Source: Mytilus edulis
Taxonomy: Eukaryota > Mollusca > Bivalvia > Mytilida > Mytilidae
Assembly: GCF_963676685.1 (NCBI RefSeq)
Contig: NC_092350.1
Coordinates: 64,349,674 to 64,413,673, forward strand
Direction: 5' to 3'
DNA length: 64,000 nucleotides
Part shown: in pieces, positions 11,901 to 23,017 of the stretch
Position numbering within the stretch: the stretch's first letter is position 1
Layout: the number at the start of each line of letters is the position of its first letter
Notes under the pieces: model-generated
What the model was told of the DNA's origin: nothing
Seen by the model: only the letters and a program-made list of their open reading frames with translations
The model's database searches: none
Position numbers and translations under genes: made by a program

Positions 11901-14900
11901 CATAAACCCGCTGTCGTAAGAGGAATTAAACACACTGATTGATGATGCCGTTGATGTTCGTACTATTGTATAATAAACTTATGAACAAATTAAATCATAT
12001 ATCATCTAGAAAAAAACCTACTTGCATGACTATTTTCTTTCTGCTAATTGACAATTGCCTTACAAATAGATATAGGAAGATGTGGTATGAATGCCAATGA
12101 GGCATCTCTTCATCCAAGTAACAATTTATAAAAGTAAACCATTATAGGTCAATGTACGGCTTTCAACACGAATATTTTATTAAAGAACCTTGTCATTGTT
12201 GACCTCTGAATAATTTGCTCTAGGTTTTCAGACGTACACGTAAATGTAGGTTTGTGTTTGCTACATGTACGTATATTCCACACACCAATTATTATTAATA
12301 TGGTCATCTACAATTACATTCAAATGTTAAGCAATGTCTTAATTATATATAAATCTCATACCAATACAGAGTTGTTGTCAATTTTCACTTTGGCATTGCA
12401 TACATTTGTTCCCCAAACAAACATGTACTGGTGTGTTTTAAAACATATTTGAGCGGAATCCTTGACATCAAAAGCTATAGAACGACATGGTGGACACCGT
12501 CCATAAGTGATATAGTTTGGAAACTTATATAATAATTCTATATCTCTACCACCGGCACAAACGTCACGTCCACAGTAATCTGTTACTACAATAAAAATAT
12601 GTAATTGCAAATGCATTCATTACTGAAATAGGTATGACTTAGATAAGTATTTACATTAAAAACCTCAGTTACGTGTTTCCAGATAAATTAACAATTTATC
12701 AAAAACCATGGCAATTGTTTTTAAATAACTGTACCATGTCTAACATGTAACTAAAGCATTGCTAAAAACATAAATCCCTTAAAAAAAACACGTAGGATCC
12801 AAAATATTAACAAGAATTTGGGTTTACTTTTCTTGTGTTCTTTCTTCTACCGAAACTACGTGTGTATTATCATATGTAAAAGGCTTGTTACCCAAAACAT
12901 ATTATAAGCATATCACCATGATCATATGTTTATTGACGAATGCAATTTAAAAGCTTGGTATCAATAACTTATGACTAAATCATGACACAGTCACTTTATA
13001 AAACCAGCTGGTATGAACTAACTATCCCAGCATCACGACCAAAAAGTCCGAAAAAATCAAGAAAAAAATAACATTTTGAAAGACGATTTAAAAAATAAGG
13101 CATTCATTTCGACAAAGAACTACATTCTTTTATCATACTTACGCTTCTTTTTTGGTATTCCATAAATTGTAGGCGTTCGGTAGCATGACCAGCAGGGACC
13201 AAATGTGATATTAGTCATTATCTTGTCAAATCTGGTATTGATGTTATCAATGTATGTTGTAGTATTCACAACAGAACGAACATACCGCAGAAATATGGCT
13301 CTGGTGGGAAAATGACCTGTCCATGAAGGATTATAATCACAGTCTAGAGTCTGTGGAAATAATTAATGTATCTTGTACTATCACGATTAACAAGTTGAGA
13401 AGTCATTTACGATTAATTAGTTATCAAAGGTACCAGGATTATAATTTAGTACGCCTGACGCGAGTTTCGTCTACATAAGACTCATCAGCGACGCTAATAT
13501 CAAAATATTTATCAAGCCAAACAAGTACAAAGTTGAAGACTAATCTGACCCTTATTTTTTTTAGAGAGGGTGTATTAACAAGACATTTATTGAGTCAGTC
13601 AGTTGAAATCAACCCTTCATAAATTGTATGGACGCTATTGCGACTCGATTGCAAATTGACCGGTACAGAATATCCGTTTCACAGATGATATTGGATACTG
13701 TATGTTCCTTGGGTTGTAATTACAATCCCCCTCCCATTTCACGAATGAGGCTAGGGTACAGAATAATACTATTTACCGGGTTTGTAATAATATGAGCAAT
13801 ACGACGGGTGCCACATGTGGAGAAGGATCTGCTTGCCCTTCCGGAGAACCTGATATCATCCCCCGTCTTTTTGGTTCGGGTTCGTGTTGCTTTTTGTCTG
13901 GTTTTCTTTGTGTACTATTGTTCGTCTACAATGTATCTGTTTCCTTTTTGGTCATTTGTCATGGCGTTGTCAGTTTTTTTTTATCTATGAGTTTGAACGT
14001 CCCTCTGGTGTCTTTTGCCACTCTTTTAGAGAGTAACCCAACAAAATAAATTACAATATACACCTGCAGTGATTCGTATTATTGTTTGTTCACCTAAGTA
14101 AACAGTTTCTGTAAATAAGACATGCCAATACCTAATTATGACTGTGTAATTAAAACCAGCAATACAAGCGCTGTTCAATTGCGTTTTGAGATTTTCGCTG
14201 TTCATGTATTGATATTGTGTCATGGGGAGATGTCCTATATCCTTTCTGTTGTATTGGTACATCATATTTATGAACAGATGTTGAGTTACAAAAATAAAAA
14301 TTGGTCAGAGTCTGAACTGATCAGAATGAGATGAAGTGAAATTGTTTTTAAATATCTAACAACATGAGTTCCTCAGTTTGAATAAATGTGAAATAGAAAA
14401 AATCTTCAAAACTAGAGGCTCTTAAGAGCCTGTGTCGCTCACCTTGGTCTATGTGCATACATGTATTAAACAAAGGACACAGATGGATTCGTGACAAAAT
14501 TGTGTTTTGATGATGGTGATGTGTTTGTAGATCTTACTTTACTGAACATTCTTGCTAAAAATTGACTATAAAGGGCAATAACTCCTTGAGGGGTCAACTG
14601 ACCATTTAGGTCATGTTGACTTATTTGTAGATCTTACTTTGCTGAACATTATTGCTGTTGACAGTTTATCTCTATCTATACTAATATTCAACAGCAAAAT
14701 TTCTTTAAAAATTACCAATTGTGGGGCAGCAACCCAACAACCTATTGTCCAATTCATCTGAAAAATTTCAGAGCAGATAAATATTGACTAGATAAACAAT
14801 TTAACCCCTTTCAGATTTGCTCTAAATGCTTTGGTTTCAGAGTTTTAAGCCAAAATCTACATTTTACCCCTATGTTCTATTTTTAGCCATGGCATCCATC

Positions 14901-17900
14901 TTGGTTGGTTGGCCGGGTCACCGGACACATATTTTAAACTAGATAATCTAATGAAGATTTATCTCTATCTATAATAGTATTCAAGATAATAACCAAAAAC
15001 GGCAAAATTTCCTTAAAATTAACAATTCATGGGCAGCAACTTAACAACGGATTGTCCGATTCCTCTGAAAATTTCAGGGCAGATAGATCTTAACATATTG
15101 AACAATTTTACCCCACGTCAGATTTGCTCTAAATGCTTTGGTTTCAGAGTTATAAGCCAAAATCTACATTTTACCCCATTGTTCTATTTTTAGCCATGGC
15201 GGCCATCTTCGTTGGTTGGCCGAGTCACCGGACACATTTTTTAAACTAGATATTCCAATGATGATTGTGGCTAAGTTTGGTAAAATTTGGCCTAGTAGTT
15301 TCAGATGAGAAGATTTTTGTAAAAGTTAACAGACGACGACGGACGACGGACGCAAAGTGATGAGAATAGCTCACTTGGCCCTTCGGACCAGGTGAGCTAA
15401 AAATGCATAATAGCATGTTTATGACTTATGAATGTAATGTATGTCCAATCTCCCTAACTAATTAGATACGCACAGCCACTTGCCCTACCAACATCACCAT
15501 ACCATCAGCCGGCTTATTCAAACCCGGCCAGAAATAAACTTCTAATGTTAAAATGATATAAAATAATGCATTTTTCTACACTTTGTATTGAATATTCTCG
15601 AGCTAGAAAACAAATAATGGAAGAGAAGAACACTTCTTAAGGCGAGAATGAAGACAGGCTGACAAGACAGTCGTCTGCGGAGGAATATTGTTTTTCACCT
15701 TCATTTTGCTTGTTGACTGTCTAATTGACACAAATTAAGTGCGGAGGAAACTTGTTTTTAGAATGACTGTGCATTTTTATCAAAGTGTGTTGATGAATCA
15801 TAAACGTACTGGTATAGTTTTTAAATTAACCGAAGAAAGCTGTGACATTATTGTAAAAAAAAAAAGTTTACCTCAATGTTTCTATTAATTATAGGATCTC
15901 CAGGGTAAATTTCTACTTTATATTCACAATCAAGGATGCTCTCCAAGGAAACTGTCACTTCTATTCTACTTTGCATGTAGGTACTATATTTCAGTGTAAC
16001 TATATAATAACATCCGTCGATGTCTGAAACATTACCGCTTTCATTCCTACGTAGTATAAGCTGGACGTCTTTATTTTGCCTGGTCGACAGCACATCGGTA
16101 TTGCAGTTTTCCCTGGTAAGATCAACAACTGTAAAACATTAAATTTATAATGGTATGCAATATAACTATGCAATATTCAGTGTACAAATGGCACTGCGAA
16201 TTTAAATGACAGAGTGACATGTTGAGGATATTGTGTTTAGATTATATAATGATAGCATCATTGACATATTTGTTTATTATCTAAACCATGTGTATGTCAA
16301 ACATATCAAAACACTTATGAAACACCATAAAAAGTTGTGCTAAGCTCATACCTCAGGGTGTCCTATACTAACACAGTTGGATCAGATTTCCAGTGTATGC
16401 AGGTCTTTGGTTTTATACATTAGCAAGAAGATAGTTATAAGAAAATATGGTATGAGTGCAAATGAAACAACTCTCCATCCAAGTCACAATATGTAAAAGT
16501 TTACCATTATAGGTCAAATTAGTGTCTTCAACACGGAGCTTTGGCTCACAGCACCCGGAACAGTGTAAAACCATTCAAACAGGAAAAAAACCGGTCTAAT
16601 CTCTATAAAATCGAGAAATAAGAAAAACGTACGAGCCACATCGAGAAACGACAATCACTGAACAAGTCTATCAATGTATTGATTTTTTGCCTTTTTTTTG
16701 CGTTGAGGGCGAATTTCCACTTGGTACTCTAAACTTGCAATGTCTGTTTTTGTAAATGAAAGAAAGGAAGAGTTCCTGTTACCAGATTATGCTGCAATGT
16801 AATGTATATTGTGTATAGAGCTAAAAAAAAGCAATGTCTATTGTGCGTATACCCTAAACGTATATTCTGTAGTGCACGCAGATCCTAAACGTGTAATGTC
16901 TATTATATTTAGAATGTGTATCATTCCAGGAGTCGTCCGCTTTGAACAGGTTTTGCTGTAAACAATTAAAAAAAGGAAAAACAAATTTCCTATTGCCAGA
17001 TAGTGATGCCTTTACCAATGTTATTGCATCGCTTTCCTTCAATAGTAGAGGGGGGATATGAGGGGTCCTGATCCCATAATCCCGGGCTTAAAAAACAAAA
17101 TCCCGAGGTCCCGAATTTAAATAAAGTAAATCCCGACATCCCGAAATCCGAAAAAAAGGATTCCCGGATCCCGAAAGGGTAAATCCCGAAATCCAAAGCT
17201 TAAAAACACCCGATCCCGGAGTCCTGATAAAGGTCCTATCCCCCCTTCCATAGTACACTGCTTGTTACTGCCGCAATCAGACTCCATATTCAGGCAAAAC
17301 GGTCGTGTTATTAAGTATTTAGTTTCGTATGTTGAAGTTTCTATACTGTTGTTTATCTTTTGATAAAAACAAATCGGTAAGGTTGAGTTTCCCCTCGGTA
17401 TTCTCTTTTCTTCTTCGGAAGTATTCCTTGGTAGCATAAAACGGAGGAGCTGTAATTTTATTTCGTAATGATACGTAGTTTACTTTTTGGATGAAGTCTA
17501 AGGAACACTTAACTGATATCAAAGCAATATCATAATATGTACCTCCCTAAAACGCCTAGATCCCTTCGAACATAATGTTATAAAAACATAAACCCGTCTA
17601 GATATTTACATGGTTAAGGCAATTCAAAAGTGAGAAAAAAATGTGCTTAAAAATGCGATTGTTTCAGAATATTCACGTGTTTTTCAGAGTGCAGTATGAG
17701 GCCGACAAAATATTCACTATAATTGATTTTAACAAACTTGTGGGTTTCAAATCGTTACTTTAACATGAGTTTGCGTCTTTGTTGACGACTGCATGATCAA
17801 ATAAGGTTTATCATTGGTTTCTAAACGTCCAGTGGAAAATATTTCATGCATATTCAGGACGAGAACAATTAACAGTAAATACAATAGAAAGGTCCTGTCA

Positions 17901-20738
17901 TAGAAACCGTCCGGGACAAAAGTCTTCGAAATTTGAACTGCCTATTTGTATTAATTTTTTCACGAGACATCGGATTTAACGTTTGACATACCAAATGAAC
18001 ACCTACTAATTGTTTAACACTGTATATGTTATCTTTTTGTTATTGATGTTTTTGGGGATAGGTGGCGTCTTTGTATATTGTTTCGTTGGCGTATATGTAT
18101 ACCCCTAATCACCTTTATTCACTTTTTAATGTATTATTCTTATCTTGTTTCTATTCCCTATTACATTTATTTTGAAATGTCTCTTCTATCATAAGTTATT
18201 AACTATTTAGTATGAGATTAGGAATTATAATTTGCTAAGATGCATACATACCTTCTTGTACAGTAATAGATGCTGTATATATTAACAAGAGTAACGCTAC
18301 GGAGACAAAATGGATCTACAATGAAAAGAATAAAGGGTAGATTTACTTTATTGTATGAAGGAAATATCCAGATTTGTTCTTAGTTGACGTCCTTAGATGT
18401 TCTCCAAACATCAATCGTAAAGCCCACAGGTACTTGTCTAAAAAATAATCTTATATATCTTGATAAAAATTATGTAATATTTAAGGAATGACTGTAATAT
18501 TTTTTCTGTCTATTCGAAATAACATAAAAGAAATGTGGTGCGTAGCGGGTTATTTTAAAGTGTGCACCATATTTTTTATGTTATTTCGAATAGACAGAAA
18601 AAATATTACAGTCATTTCGTATAATTTATTTCTAAACTCCATTTTAAACCGGAGTAAACCATGAAAAAACGTTGATGACCTCACGGTCACATGACAATAT
18701 TATGTCTATGAGCTGATAAACCAAACAACGTCAGCCGGATCAGAAGACGCGTTACATCCAAAATTAAATTTTGTAAGGTATATAGGATTTTTTTTTGAGA
18801 CAAGTGCCTGTGGTATAGGCATGCTATTCAATAGACAATAATAGTGCATTGACTTGACATATCAACGATATAAGGATGAGGCTTAGAAACGGGGAAATGC
18901 GAGGCTGTGCCGAGCATTTTCCCCATTTCGGGCCGAATCCTTATATCGTTGATATGTCAAGTCAATGCACTATTATTGTCTTTATACTGCAATCTAAAAA
19001 ACATTTTCAATTGTTGTTTATTGTGTTAATGTTATTTATTTGATTTAAATATTGGGGAAAATCCCACTTTAAAAAGGCCTCATATCACACAGACGGAGAA
19101 ATATAAAACACGATGAAATGTACATCATTACCGCAATCAATGATGAACGAATTCGTTGCTTACTAAAATACCATCAATAAACATAAAACATAATGATTTA
19201 TAGGTTGCAAACAAAAAAATATTAATAAGTGAAATATGTTTTCCCAAAAATTGCAAAAGAAACAAGTTTGAGTCGTTAAACGCATCGTTGTTTACATTGG
19301 AAATAAGAACAGGTTGAAGAGGTCGTATGAATAATTAAATATAATTTCGACAATTTCTATTCAAATATTCATGAGGAAAAGTGATATCAGGTCAGTGACC
19401 GTATATGGCATAGAAATATAGTCAACGCATTTTGACTGCTCAAATAGAACGAGTGCAGTATAAAATATTGTAGGTCAAGGTTAGGGAGTTACCATTTAAT
19501 TTCCATGGGGGCTGTGGATGAAAAATTGTGTCCTGATTTTTTTAAGTAATAATCTCTGGCCTGTGTATCATTTTTCATTGTATTCGGTCCTGCCTTTTTT
19601 GATAAGTTAACCGGTCTTTTTTACATAAATTATCATCCTTCCTGGGTTTTTTTCCATGTTGCTTATATGGTAACTCTCTTATTTAATCCAGCTGCATTCA
19701 CTGCAACGGACAGCGGCTGGACTTTTCCTACGGAGCAAATCACATTATACAAGTATAAGTTGTCTGAATTTTATAGCTGTTCTACTTCTATACATGAACT
19801 GTATAGAAAAGTGGATTGTGAAGTTATTATGACTTGTGTTTTATTTTTTTAGGGGACCGTGGGTCTTTTAAATTTCTCTCTACTAATTTACCAATGTCAT
19901 CAGAGTCCAAACTCGTTCTATTAGTGGTAGCTGATGTTTCTTTATGTATTTGTTTTCTATTTGAGAAAATATCATCAGTATACTTTGAACTCAGAGAATA
20001 TCAGCTTTTCAACAGTTAATTCAACCACATATTTTATTTACCTCAAACAAAGACAGAATTTGTATAAAAATTAGTCTTGAAAACATAAACAAATACATGT
20101 ATGTTCATTCATCAATTATTTTAAAATGAGGGGACCTTGTATTGTGTCTTGCTTCAGTCTTCCAGATCAAATCAATCAATAATATGGAGCTCTTGCGTAA
20201 ACGTAGTATAAAAACTGTATTTTTTTTGTTTTTTTTACAATGTGCATTGCATTATGTCAACGTTAAAAAGAATTGGAAATAAATTGATTTCCGGATATCT
20301 TTCCAGTCTTTTAACCACAGTGAAATTTATCAATTGAAAACAAAGAAAGAACCGATATATAACGCGTAAAATAATACAAATGGAATAAAACAAACAAGTT
20401 ATGTGTTGTTGATAAATACAAACCTATGTGATCGATCTAACTATTTCAAATAATTAACATCGGATTCAATGAACCATGCATGATAATCGAAATGTGTAAT
20501 TTCTCCGTTTGATAATCATTTCCTCAGTCAAAGATAGATCAATGCCATTAAACTATTCATGATCATACTTGATCCACTGATTAAGAAAACAAGGTCAATA
20601 CACAATAGTTAAATATATATATATACTTTAAGAAGTACGTGTGTTGTCTATTGATTAAAGAATTTTCTTGATAAAATGTACAACGTTTTGTTAAATCTTT
20701 ATATGAAACAAATATTGACTTACGAGTGAAAAAAACAT
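4138..20738 (-). CDS. Unrecognised single-pass membrane protein with PPxY tail (8 exons, 491 aa)
   Basis: Assembled from eight exons: 20724-20738, 18252-18315, 15872-16128, 13143-13350, 12362-12585, 11421-11610, 6047-6241 and 4138-4460. Every junction has AG/GT borders and matching phase, and the sum is 1476 nt (491 codons plus stop). Residues 1-26 form a signal peptide with core VALLLLIY. Residues ~27-319 are a Cys-rich ectodomain with several N-glycosylation sequons. Residues 320-348 are acidic (five Asp in a row) and contain WSSW. Residues 349-367 are a hydrophobic transmembrane helix followed by KYKCKRSR, giving a type I topology. The tail ends with PPSY (478-481), a PPxY ligand for WW-domain proteins such as NEDD4-type ubiquitin ligases. 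I do not recognise the ectodomain; the part near 60-105 is faintly CUB-like. A cell-surface receptor or adhesion role is inference. Missed extra exons cannot be excluded. Confidence 0.8.
4461..6046 (-). other. Gene A intron 7
   Basis: Between exons 7 and 8. No further gene seen; it holds the Asp-codon-type microsatellite next to exon 7. Confidence 0.6.
5745..5999. repeat. (TCATCG)n-type microsatellite beside exon 7
   Basis: Trinucleotide/hexanucleotide array of TCATCG, TCA and ATCGTC words, purest at about 5905-5955. Long frames read through it on both strands (poly-Ser on plus, poly-Asp on minus), but these are by-products of the repeat, not genes. Confidence 0.9.
6047..6241 (-). CDS. Gene A exon 7 (acidic stalk and transmembrane helix)
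   Basis: Acceptor TTTAATTGCAG and donor CAAG/GTAATT. It encodes WSSW, a run of five Asp, the sequon NQT, the helix LIIALIVSCTLIMMCGCF and a basic stop-transfer. The Asp codons are GAT/GAC, and the following intron starts a long GAT/GAC-type microsatellite within about 50 bp. Confidence 0.85.
6500..6910. repeat. Dispersed repeat, tandemly duplicated, with GGAC microsatellite
   Basis: Two ~190-bp copies in tandem, sharing the phrase AAGTGTTCGGTAAACAG and then TCCTTGTATTGTA, followed by a short (GGAC/TGAC)n tract at about 6832-6860. The duplication-plus-microsatellite plan resembles bivalve non-autonomous repeats. Lies in gene A intron 6. Confidence 0.7.
6985..7330. repeat. Scattered ATGACCGTAA words
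   Basis: A weak repeat in which ATGACCGTAA or close variants recurs about seven times at uneven spacing, with one inverted CACGGTCAT near 7003. No protein reading. Confidence 0.5.
7594..9440 (+). mobile_element. Non-autonomous rolling-circle-like repeat, copy 1
   Basis: Begins with a perfect palindrome type (AGGCTCTCAAGAGCCT) and ends with a hairpin abutting CTAA. The body is made of about three tandem ~520-bp monomers (each with GGGGCAGCAACCCAACAAC and TAGCCATGGCGGCCAT-like words), then a (GAC)n/(GGAC)n microsatellite at 9307-9387. No protein is encoded; small frames inside are chance. Architecture (end palindromes, internal tandem repeats, ACGG-type microsatellite) matches what is described for bivalve pearl elements and for Helentron-derived non-autonomous elements; the assignment is inference. 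Confidence 0.75.
9826..10090 (+). repeat. Dispersed repeat (GGGCATTATGTTTTCTGGTC family), copy 1
   Basis: Shares GGTCTGTGCGTCCG, TTTTTGATGAAGTTGAAGTC-like and TTTCACGGTCCACT words with 21722-21985 at the same spacing. Non-coding, MITE-like; no target duplication identified. Confidence 0.7.
10244..10464 (-). repeat. Dispersed repeat family R (AAGATGTGGTATGATTGCCA), minus copy
   Basis: Reverse complement of the fuller copy at 33850-34165. Shorter or decayed copies occur near 12075-12165, 16438-16640, 22470-22625, 24905-25003, 37797-37890, 49846-49922 and 61095-61400. No coding capacity seen. Confidence 0.7.
11030..11358 (-). mobile_element. tRNA-derived SINE
   Basis: On the minus strand it begins with a tRNA-like A box (GTGGTGTAGTGGTTAG) at about 11335-11358, followed by a B-box-like stretch and a ~250-bp body containing AGAGAGCCATATATCTTGCA. 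The head is typical of tRNA-derived SINEs; which named family it belongs to is not settled. It sits in gene A intron 6, close to exon 6. Confidence 0.7.
11421..11610 (-). CDS. Gene A exon 6 (ectodomain, end)
   Basis: Acceptor TTTCTTTTAG and donor AAAG/GTAATG. It encodes 63 residues with four Cys and a Pro/Lys-rich end (PTPKPK) just before the acidic stalk. A tRNA-derived SINE lies only about 60 bp away in the following intron. Confidence 0.8.
12362..12585 (-). CDS. Gene A exon 5 (ectodomain, CPPC)
   Basis: Acceptor TTTTATTGTAG and donor TTG/GTATGA. Cys-rich (DYCGRDVC, CPPC, later single Cys). It enters in phase 1 and leaves in phase 0. The donor was chosen because it keeps the frame; an internal AAT/GTATGC site is a weaker alternative. 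Confidence 0.75.
13143..13350 (-). CDS. Gene A exon 4 (ectodomain)
   Basis: Acceptor TATTTCCACAG and donor AAGC/GTAAGT. It encodes 69 residues including the sequons NTT and NIT and a CWSC pair, and ends in phase 1. Confidence 0.8.
13451..13494 (-). ncRNA. Hammerhead ribozyme core in a retrozyme-like repeat, copy C
   Basis: Minus strand: helix I strand GCGTCG, core CTGATGA, helix II GTC/GAC, GAAA, very short helix III (AC, loop TCGC, GT), cleavage triplet GTC, then helix I strand AGGCGT. The innermost helix I pair is G-A, otherwise the fold is intact. The surrounding repeat (about 13433-13540) matches those at 59806 and 61732. Lies just upstream of gene A exon 4. Confidence 0.7.
14412..15402 (+). 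mobile_element. Non-autonomous rolling-circle-like repeat, copy 2
   Basis: Same family as 7594-9440, with about two internal monomers and a short GACGAC microsatellite near 15330. Starts with AGGCTCTTAAGAGCCT, a perfect palindrome, and ends with a stem-loop directly before CTAA. Sits in gene A intron 3. Confidence 0.75.
15872..16128 (-). CDS. Gene A exon 3 (ectodomain)
   Basis: Acceptor TGTTTTACAG and donor GAG/GTAAAC. It encodes 85 residues with three Cys, the sequon NES and an NVS. The segment around DCEYKVEIYPGD looks slightly like the CUB fold signature, but the match is weak. Confidence 0.8.
17050..17240. repeat. Degenerate TCCCGAAATCC repeat
   Basis: About ten loose copies of TCCCGA(A/G)(A/G)TCC-like words interleaved with A-rich spacers. 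Frames across it on the minus strand are not credible proteins. Confidence 0.6.
18252..18315 (-). CDS. Gene A exon 2 (signal peptide core)
   Basis: Acceptor TTCATTGTAG and donor GAAG/GTATGT. The 64-nt exon encodes the hydrophobic core and the end of the signal peptide (…TASITVQE). An in-frame stop directly upstream means it must be joined to an earlier exon. Confidence 0.75.
18487..18616. repeat. Perfect 43-bp inverted repeat (fold-back)
   Basis: Arms 18487-18529 and 18574-18616 are exact reverse complements, with a 44-bp loop. No protein and no clear target duplication; fold-back or MITE-like. Lies in gene A intron 1. Confidence 0.8.
18833..18981. repeat. Perfect 45-bp inverted repeat with nested GC-richer hairpin
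   Basis: Arms 18833-18877 and 18937-18981 are exact reverse complements. The 59-bp interior contains a second, imperfect stem (GGGGAAATGC with GCATTTTCCCC). The whole unit can fold into one long cruciform. Gene A intron 1. Confidence 0.85.
20724..20738 (-). CDS. Gene A exon 1 (start codon, 5 codons)
   Basis: ATG followed by codons for FFSL, then a strong GTAAGT donor. Phase 0 fits exon 2, and together they give a textbook signal peptide starting MFFSLIHFVSVALLLL. The 5' UTR end is not determined. This short exon is the least certain of the gene. Confidence 0.6.
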
Positions 20739-21721
20739 GTTGTTGTTCCAATAACATAATGAATTATCGTCATGTATCGATCAATATAATCGATAACTGC
20801 TTGGAATAAGTGATTATAATCCTCAGTTATCATACGGAATGGTGTAGTTGGCTACACACGGAATCAAAATTAACAAGTAAAGATTGAAAAAATGTAGGGG
20901 GTAAGAATGTGCGTTATTGGAATAAAGTAATCTGGTGGCCTTTACAAATAATTAAAATATATTTGAATACATAGTTATAAATGTAGAGGTTTTTTTTCTG
21001 GGTTATACTATAATTACCATATCAAAAGCTAACGTTCTTACTGCCATAACTCTCTATATATAAAAATTAAGATATATGTGCATTGTCGGAAAATATAAAA
21101 TGTATTTGTATGAGCTTTAAAAACACGACGAAAAACGAGACTCGTCGAGCTTTTCTCATGTTTCGCAGCGACGACAATATTCGTATAATGTTTTTATCCT
21201 GCAATTTTCAACCGGCACTTGCAACTTTAGTTGTTAAAATTGTCTCCAGAAAAGAGGACCCCAAAATAAAATGTTACGGCAAAAAAAAAAACATCCACAT
21301 TTTCACTTGCTGGGTAACAGGAGATTTTCCTTGTATAAATAAAGCAAACACTTAAATGTGCACATGCTATTTGTGTAATAGTCAGAATAAAACGCTGTCT
21401 GTATATTTACCCTGATGATAAAAGTGTTTTATTTTTTTATCAGCACAATAAAGATATAAGATTTTCACTATTAATAAAAAAACCATAATACTTAAATTTT
21501 ACAAAAACAGTGATAACCTATAATTATTTGATAACAGAAACGTAGATGCATTTTGAAAGATTTCATTCCAAATCCGAAAATACAAATCATTTTAAGCGTG
21601 CTACAATTTGATTTGCGGGAGGGGGCAACCTCTGTCCTGCTTCTTTTTTTAGTTGCTTCATGTAAGTTGCTCATCCTGCTTTTTTCGAATTTCAATATAA
21701 ATATAAAATTAATTGCTATTT

Positions 21722-21985
21722 TTATGCCCCATTTATGGGCATTACGTTTCTGGTCTGTGCGTCCGGCCGTTCGTATGTCCCGCTTCAAGTTAACATTTTT
21801 GGTTGAAGTAGTTTTTGATGAAGTTGAAGTCAACTTGAAACTTAGAAAACATGTTCTCTATGATATGATCTTTCTAATTTTAATGCCAGATTAGAGATTT
21901 TGTCCCATTTTCACGGTCCACTCAACATAGAAAATAATAGTGCGGATGGAGCATCTGTGTACTTGGGGCACATTCTTGTTTATAT
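21722..21985 (+). repeat. Dispersed repeat (GGGCATTATGTTTTCTGGTC family), copy 2
   Basis: Second copy of the element at 9826-10090. It opens with TGCCCCATTTATGGGCAT, an imperfect palindrome. Confidence 0.7.
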
Positions 21986-22224
21986 ATATATAAAAAAAAA
22001 AAGGAAAGATAAAATATATTTATGTATTACTTCTACAAAATGTACATGAATGTGAATCATTTGAATGAAGTCCTCTAATACATGTATATAATGAAGCTAC
22101 CATTTGATCATAATGGGAGTGGGATGTCCTGTAATTTTTTCACTCTATTCGGTCCTGCCTTTTTTATAATCCCCCCATAATAATTAAATATGGGGCTTCC
22201 TATACTTAGGGTACAGTCTTTCTT

Positions 22225-22450
22225 TATATTGTCCCGTATCGCCGCAACGTGTTATTGTGTTAACTATGAGTGTGGGAGATCGTGTGTTCGAACCCTGCCC
22301 GGGTCAAACCAGACACTTTGAAAATGGTATATGTTGCTGTTTCTCCATTTACGCAAACCGCATTAAGACTTGAAGTCAGAGCAAAAACTGGTCGGCTCGG
22401 GATTCAGGTAAGGTAACGTGTTTCCTTACGAACAAACACGTTAAAGTCCA
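22225..22450 (+). mobile_element. Candidate tRNA-derived SINE fragment
   Basis: A B-box-like GTGTTCGAACCCT at 22284-22296 stands 3' of a region that could be a decayed A box, followed by a ~150-bp body. The head alone supports the call. Confidence 0.45.
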
Positions 22451-23017
22451 GCTCAGCGTGTATGTCTAAACATGATTTATATTTGTCATTTCGAGTTTTT
22501 TTTACAGCTGACAATGCGGTATTGGTTTTGTTGAATGTCGTATGGTGATCTATAGTCACCGTTCATTTCTGTGTCATTTGATTGCTTGTGAATAGTTGTC
22601 TCAATGATAATCTTATTACATCTATTCATGTTTATATTTCCGAAAATAATTTGGGTTTACAGTAAAATCAGGTTTAAAATAAAATGTATACTATAACAAG
22701 GTAGTCTCCACATCAGGGTAATGCGTATGTGAAAATAATGTAAAAAAAGGTAACGATTTTTAATTTACTTGTATATTGGTTTTGAAATAAAATGTTCATT
22801 TTAATTTATAGTCTTACTGTTATAAAGGATTGCACACAATATTAATATTTTGTATAAAGTACAGTCTTCAAACTTTCTAATATTGGCCACTGGATGTTCT
22901 AACCCATCTTCCACATGACGACACGATTGCGTGCAGTTTCAAATGTACATGTATATGCACATCTGTGTACATAATTTTAATACAGGAAATATATGAAGAA
23001 GCATCTGTGTTGGTCGT

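Noticed and set aside
13792-14334. Several 60-85-codon frames
   Set aside because: Dispersed repeat sequence similar to 2110-2215; no splice or domain support.
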